The position numbers and the translations under genes were made by a program. This document shows positions 59,118 through 64,000 of a DNA stretch of 64,000 nucleotides, in pieces. Each line of letters starts with the position of its first letter. Position 1 is the stretch's first letter. Origin of the DNA: Eopsaltria australis. Taxonomy: Eukaryota; Chordata; Aves; Passeriformes; Petroicidae. The stretch covers positions 231,872-295,871 of the forward strand of contig JAVTVJ010000344.1 in assembly GCA_034509425.1 (NCBI GenBank), read 5' to 3'. Under the pieces are notes generated by a model. It had not been told where the DNA came from. It ran no database searches and saw only the letters and a program-made list of their open reading frames with translations.

Positions 59118-60265
59118 AATGACTGTTAAGTACAAGTCATGCATTTTGACATGGCTATTATTAATTATGTTATAAATACACTTTGTTGCTGTCTTTAATG
59201 TAGTAGTAGGAAGAGTTGCATTGTGCTGAAAAGGTACTACTTGAAGAAAAAATTATATTCTTAATAGATAGATCTATTCCAGCACAGTCAATTTCTGCAT
59301 TTGAAAAGTGTTATCCAACAACACATAAAAGTTGCTTGTATAATTTTAATGTTAGCACTACTCTATAGCCTGGTTGCACACAAATCATCTGAAATAAAGC
59401 TGTTCTTGGGTGTTCACATGAGATGACATCAAAAACTCTTTTTAATGCAGCACAATGTAATGGAGAACTATGAAACTGTGATTAAATAACAGTTGTCTTA
59501 CAATGGAGGAGAAGTTTTGCTTTTTCCTTATTAAAAACAATACTCATCATGACTTGCATTAAATAAATGTGGTTGTTAACATTAAGTGTTGTCAAATAGT
59601 ATAGATAGAAAAGTTTCTGAAACCGATAATTCTTGGAGCAAAAGTGAATGGTCCAAGGATGCACTCAGAAAAGTCTGGAGTTGCATAGTCATCTTACTTA
59701 AATGGACAGCTGAAATCAAGACTGGTTTACTTTTTAAACTTACATTTATTATGACATATTTCTTATCTTTAAGGAATATTCTACCAAGGGCTTTAATTCT
59801 GATTTTTGAAACTGCAGTGTTCTTAATCCTTACCTTTAGCTTTCATATTTTTCTCAATTTTTAGTGTCTTGCCCCATGGAGTGTTCTGGGAATGATTTAA
59901 GCCAAATAAATCAAATTACTGTTGTCAGAGCAGACCTTTGTTTTAATAAATTTTTCAGTGAGGTGGTAGAATACAGTGAGTACATTCCTTTAATCAACGT
60001 TTCTATCTCATTGAAGCACATCCATAAATAAGACAAAGTAAGTCCTATAATGTTAATATCCTCTAAACCTCCATAATGTCTGTGGTAATTTTTTTATTCA
60101 AAGTCTTCAGAACTTCATTGTTTGGTTTTTTTTTTCTGTAGAGAGAGACATATGTAAGACAGCCAATAGAAAAAGTAACTATTAGAAATAGACAGCTTAT
60201 ATACTTAAATAGAGGAGATTGTTTAGCATGGATCAAATGAGCCTTTACGCAAGAGGTAAATTTAA
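59118..60265. other. intergenic sequence, nothing recognised
   Basis: AT-rich sequence between two CR1 copies in opposite orientation. Open frames are short and without recognisable motifs. Confidence 0.5.
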
Positions 60266-60972
60266 TCATAGAATCATAGAATCATCATGGAAGAGATCTA
60301 CAAGGTCATCCACTCCAAACATCTACCCAGCATTACCACAGCAACCCCTTAACCACTAAACCAACAGATCCAGACTCCCTGTAAACCCCTCCAGGGATGG
60401 TGACTTCATCATCTCCCTGGGCAACCTATTCCAATTCTTGACCCTAAAAGTGAAAAAAACCTCTGAATCTCCCCTGTCTCATCTTAAGGCCATTTCCTCT
60501 GGTCCTGTCACTGCAGGCACAGTAGAGGAGACTGGTCACTACACCCTCCTTTCAGGGAGTTGCAGAGAGCAATGAGGTCCCCCCTGAGCCTTCTCTTCTC
60601 CAGACTAAGCAAACACAGAACCCTCAGCCACTCTTCACTAGACACATTTTCTAGTCTTTCCATGAGCCTTGTTGCCCTTCTTTGAACATGCTAGAGCATC
60701 TTACAGGCTCTCTTGAAGTGAGGGGCCCAGAACTGTACAGGATTTGAGGTGTGGCCTCACCAGTGCTGAGTACAAGGGGATAATCATTTAGGCTAACCAG
60801 GATGCCATACGGCTTCTTCAGCACCTGGGCACACTGTTGGCTCATATTGAGCTGCCTTCAACCAGCACCCCCAAGTCCCTTTCTGCCAAACAGCTCCTGA
60901 CCCACTCCTCCCTCAGCCTGTAGCACCAAATCAGGTTGTGACCCAAGTGCACTTCTCCTTATTGAACCTCGT
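60266..60972 (-). mobile_element. CR1 3' fragment with terminal octamers (antisense)
   Basis: The left edge carries CATAGAATCATAGAATCAT, the reverse complement of the CR1 terminal octamer repeats. Next come the 3' UTR (CTCCAGGGATGGTGACTTCA) and a broken ORF2 C terminus whose reverse strand reads MSQQCAQVLKKPYGILVSLN. It is 5'-truncated near 60972 and not coding. Confidence 0.95.
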
Positions 60973-61807
60973 GAAGGGATGAAAATAGATTTCAAATTTT
61001 TCTGTATATACTAATTAACAACAGAAATACATCATGGCTTTCCAATGACAGGAGAAGCGATATATTGGACTTTCTCAATATTCTTCCCTTTATTTCTTCC
61101 TGTTTCACTTCTCTGAATCGGTTTCACTAATGAAATGATGTTCTATAATCTTCCATCTCTCTTCTAAATAGACAAATATGAACTAGGAAAAAGAAGCAAT
61201 TGTCAATAATTGTCTTCTTATCAGCTTCAAAAGTGGAACTGGATTTCACATATGCCTAGAAATACACAGCTAGTACAAAACTAGACTAGCGTAGCATCCC
61301 ATGGTTTTCTGGTAATCACATTGTGTTTCTTTTCTGACAGAAAGAATTTGGACCCTGTGGGTCTATGTTGATTATTAACCTTCTCTTATTTCCAATTAAC
61401 TCTGCTGTGTGGTACACAAAGTTACTGAAAACTTGACTCTGAAAAACCAAATGCACAACTCTCCTTTCGAATGCAAATCAGATTATTAATTCAAAAGTAT
61501 GTTATTTCTGCATGTCATGTATGAGCTCATTCTCTTAATTCTTTTAGCATTCTTATTTTTTTATTCTCTATGCTTTTGGTGAGGTCTTCTACTGCCTACA
61601 TTATACTCCTGCTGAAGAGTGTTCACAAAGTGTTGTACTTTGTGCTTTGCTTGTAGGTTTAATCATACAAAGTAATGTCACCCCATTTATCATGAGATTA
61701 TTTCAACTAAGCATTTCATTGTTCACACTGCTGAGATAAGCCTTAATAAAGAGCAAAAATCAGAGCACTTTCTGGAAAATTGGGAGAGTTAAATAGGTCC
61801 CTGGCTG
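60973..61807. other. intergenic sequence, nothing recognised
   Basis: AT-rich spacer between two antisense CR1 fragments. Confidence 0.5.
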
Positions 61808-62345
61808 AACGTAGAATCACAGAGTCTCTGGCATAGAGGAAACATCCAGAGACTGCCTCATGCACTGTCCTTGCTCAAAGAAAGGCCAACTAGAGCAGAT
61901 TTCTCTCCAGCTGGGTATTTAATATCTCCAAGGACAGAGACTCTACATCAGTGTCCTTTGTGACCATTTGCTGGAGTCAGTCCAATATGACCATTTTCTC
62001 TTATACTGGGGAGCCTAGAGCTCGACCCACTTTTCCAGGTGTGTCTCACCAGTGCTGAGTAGAGAGAAAATGCTCACCTCACTCAATCTGCTTCTCCTAA
62101 TGCAGCCCAGGTGGTTGTTGGCCATCTCTGCAGCAAGGGCATGGTGACACTTATATTCAATTGCCCATAGAACCCCTAAGTCTCTTTCTATCAAGTTTCT
62201 CCTCAGCTGTTGTGTCCCAGCTTGTTCTGGTGCATGTGGTTATTTCTCCTCAGAAAAAGGACTCTTCCTTCCTGTTTGCTGAACTCAATGAGATTCCTAT
62301 TTACCCATTTCTTCAGCCATCTGACAACACACAACCAACTAGAGC
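61808..62345 (-). mobile_element. older, diverged CR1 3' fragment (antisense)
   Basis: Recognisable CR1 landmarks on the + strand: GTAGAATCACAGAGTCTCTG at the 3' end, GTGTCTCACCAGTGCTGAGT, AATGCAGCCCAGGTGGTTG and CCCCTAAGTCTCTTTCTATC. It is more diverged than the copy at 60266 and retains no long open frame. Confidence 0.85.
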
Positions 62346-64000
62346 ATCAATCAGATAGATTGTAATTGCTTGCGTAGCATGGAGATACATATTTTAATTT
62401 TCTGTACTATGTAAAATGCAAGGTAATACTGTCCCTGCAAAAGTTGATTGATATTTCCCATAGGATAACTGCTTTTACTGAGTCTATGCTGAATTTTTTT
62501 CCTTAACCAAGCAGCTATTACTCAGCTAGAGTATACCAAGAGTGAAAGAAATGCTTTCATTTTTACAGAAGAACATATATATATGTGCCATCCCATCAGA
62601 TCTAATCCGTACACTACTTATGACAGAGGTTACTTGGGAAAGTTTTCTGTGATGAAAAAGGCTTTCTGCTCTCCTCCTTCAGCAGAGGTTCTGACCACCT
62701 AGACACACATGTATATGTAGGTTTGTGATCAGGGACATCTGCATTCAGATCTTTGCCACAAATTTCTGTTATGACTAGGATTGCTCAGTGAACCCAAGCT
62801 GCTTCAGTTCAGTTAAATTATTGGAGAAGAAAATAAAAAAAAAAAAAAAAGAAAATCAAAGGTTTTCCATTAGCAAAGAACATTAATTTCATTGTTCTCA
62901 AGAATTTAAGTCAAAATATAATAACGTAAAAACATCAGCAAACTTTTATCCAAAAGCCAAAGGGTAACAGAAATAGAGCAAAAGAAATCTGCATGCACTA
63001 GAAGACCTGAGTAGTTAATAGGGAAGGTGGTTTCTAAAAAAAGAAGAAACTCAAGGCTGTGACTAAAGAAGCAAACAAAACTGTAGGTCACCTGCTGTAG
63101 GGTAGCTCTGTCATAGCTTATGTCACGTTCTCACAGTGAATTCCTGAGCAAATACACCTTGCACAAACAAACGTCAGGGGCTGCATTTCAGCAGTGCTGA
63201 ACAAATGTTCCAGCAATCAAGCGTGCTGTTCCTAGGAGAGGCGAGGGCAGCAGCCTCAGCAGCGGCAGCCGGATACGGGCAGGGGCAAGGCTGGCCCACC
63301 CCGGGTGTGTCACACCAGCAGCTTGGGACAGAGGAAGATAGGAGGCCTCTGGGCAGGATTTTGTCTTGGTGTCATGGGCCACCAACTGTAGGTAAACACA
63401 CTTGCAGGCAAACGACACTCGTCAGGCAGGCAGGGAGAAATGCAAGTCAGAGGGATTTTTCACTTGGTTCTTGTACTTTAGTCCGCTTTGGTTGTTGCAC
63501 ATGTCATGAACCAAGACTTCAAAACTCAGCAAGGTTTTTTCAGCTCTACATGTTTAGCTGTGCAAGAAAGGCTGTCAGCTTTTGCATGGTGAGGGTGGTT
63601 ATGCAGTACTTCCGAAGAAAGGACATATACTCAATTTTCAAGGTTGATTAAGGAATATTACTATGATTGACAGTAGATACTTCTGTATGTACATTCTGTG
63701 CTGCCAGTACTCTGCTACTTGTAATGCATAAAGTTTGCAAATATGAAGGCAATGCTGATTTTCCTTAGCCTGATAGAAAGCCTCTGCAGGTGAAACCATT
63801 TTTTTTCTGGGCTGAAGGAATCTCAAGGGATAGCCTGCCTTTATCTCACCCTAATGTTTTGTACTGGCACGAAATCGTGTTCAGCCCACTTGTCAACACA
63901 ATCACGTACTTTATGTGTGTATTTTAAAAATTTTCGTAAATTCCTGTATTCATATGTTCAATAACTGTAGCTTTTCCATTTTTAATCATACCAGCATCTT
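62346..64000. other. intergenic sequence with one CpG-richer patch, no gene recognised
   Basis: Contains an A run at 62835-62850 and a G/C-richer stretch near 63205-63330 with several CpG in a CpG-poor background. The 148-codon frame at 63205-63651 and its antisense partner show low-complexity Ala/Ser/Leu composition over that patch and no known domain. Confidence 0.5.

Noticed and set aside
63205..63651. 148-codon frame at the right edge
   Set aside because: It starts in a CpG-rich low-complexity Ala/Ser patch and shows no known domain. The antisense frame is equally open.

Overview
This is an ordinary piece of a vertebrate nuclear genome, and almost certainly a bird. It is AT-rich, most of it is non-coding, and its interspersed repeats are dominated by 5'-truncated CR1 non-LTR retrotransposons. 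Several CR1 copies end in the avian-type ATTCTRTG octamer. I see no bacterial operons, CRISPR arrays or phage genes. The species cannot be told from the sequence alone.

The only protein-coding gene I can support is the 3' part of FRMD3 (FERM domain-containing 3, protein 4.1O) on the + strand. Ten coding exons lie between 11595 and 45864. Joined, they give one uninterrupted frame of 470 codons plus a stop. This covers the second part of the FERM domain (F2 and F3 lobes), the FERM-adjacent region, an acidic linker, and a C-terminal membrane segment with its conserved tail. All nine complete introns are GT-AG. The promoter and the exons for roughly the first 125 residues lie upstream of the window. 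In mammals RASEF lies beyond the 3' end of FRMD3, and in chicken this block is on chromosome Z; both statements are from general knowledge and neither is shown here.

Layout: 1-166 is a 12/16/20-bp minisatellite built from TTCC. 1-11594 is the tail of a long intron holding three antisense CR1 fragments, one flanked by LTR-like sequence. 11595-34381 holds nine exons and is nearly free of recognisable transposons. 34382-45268 is a 10.9-kb intron with a sense CR1, a perfect 19-bp snap-back hairpin and a dispersed 115-bp repeat pair. 45269-45864 is the last coding exon, followed by a 3' UTR with candidate poly(A) signals at 46953, 47517 and 48732. From about 48.8 kb to 64 kb the sequence is intergenic, with three CR1 fragments and no recognisable gene.

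I found no undescribed biological system. The better leads are local: the hairpin at 35658-35710, the nested element at 3274-3992, the weak donor at 27828, the 5' minisatellite and the 115-bp repeat pair.
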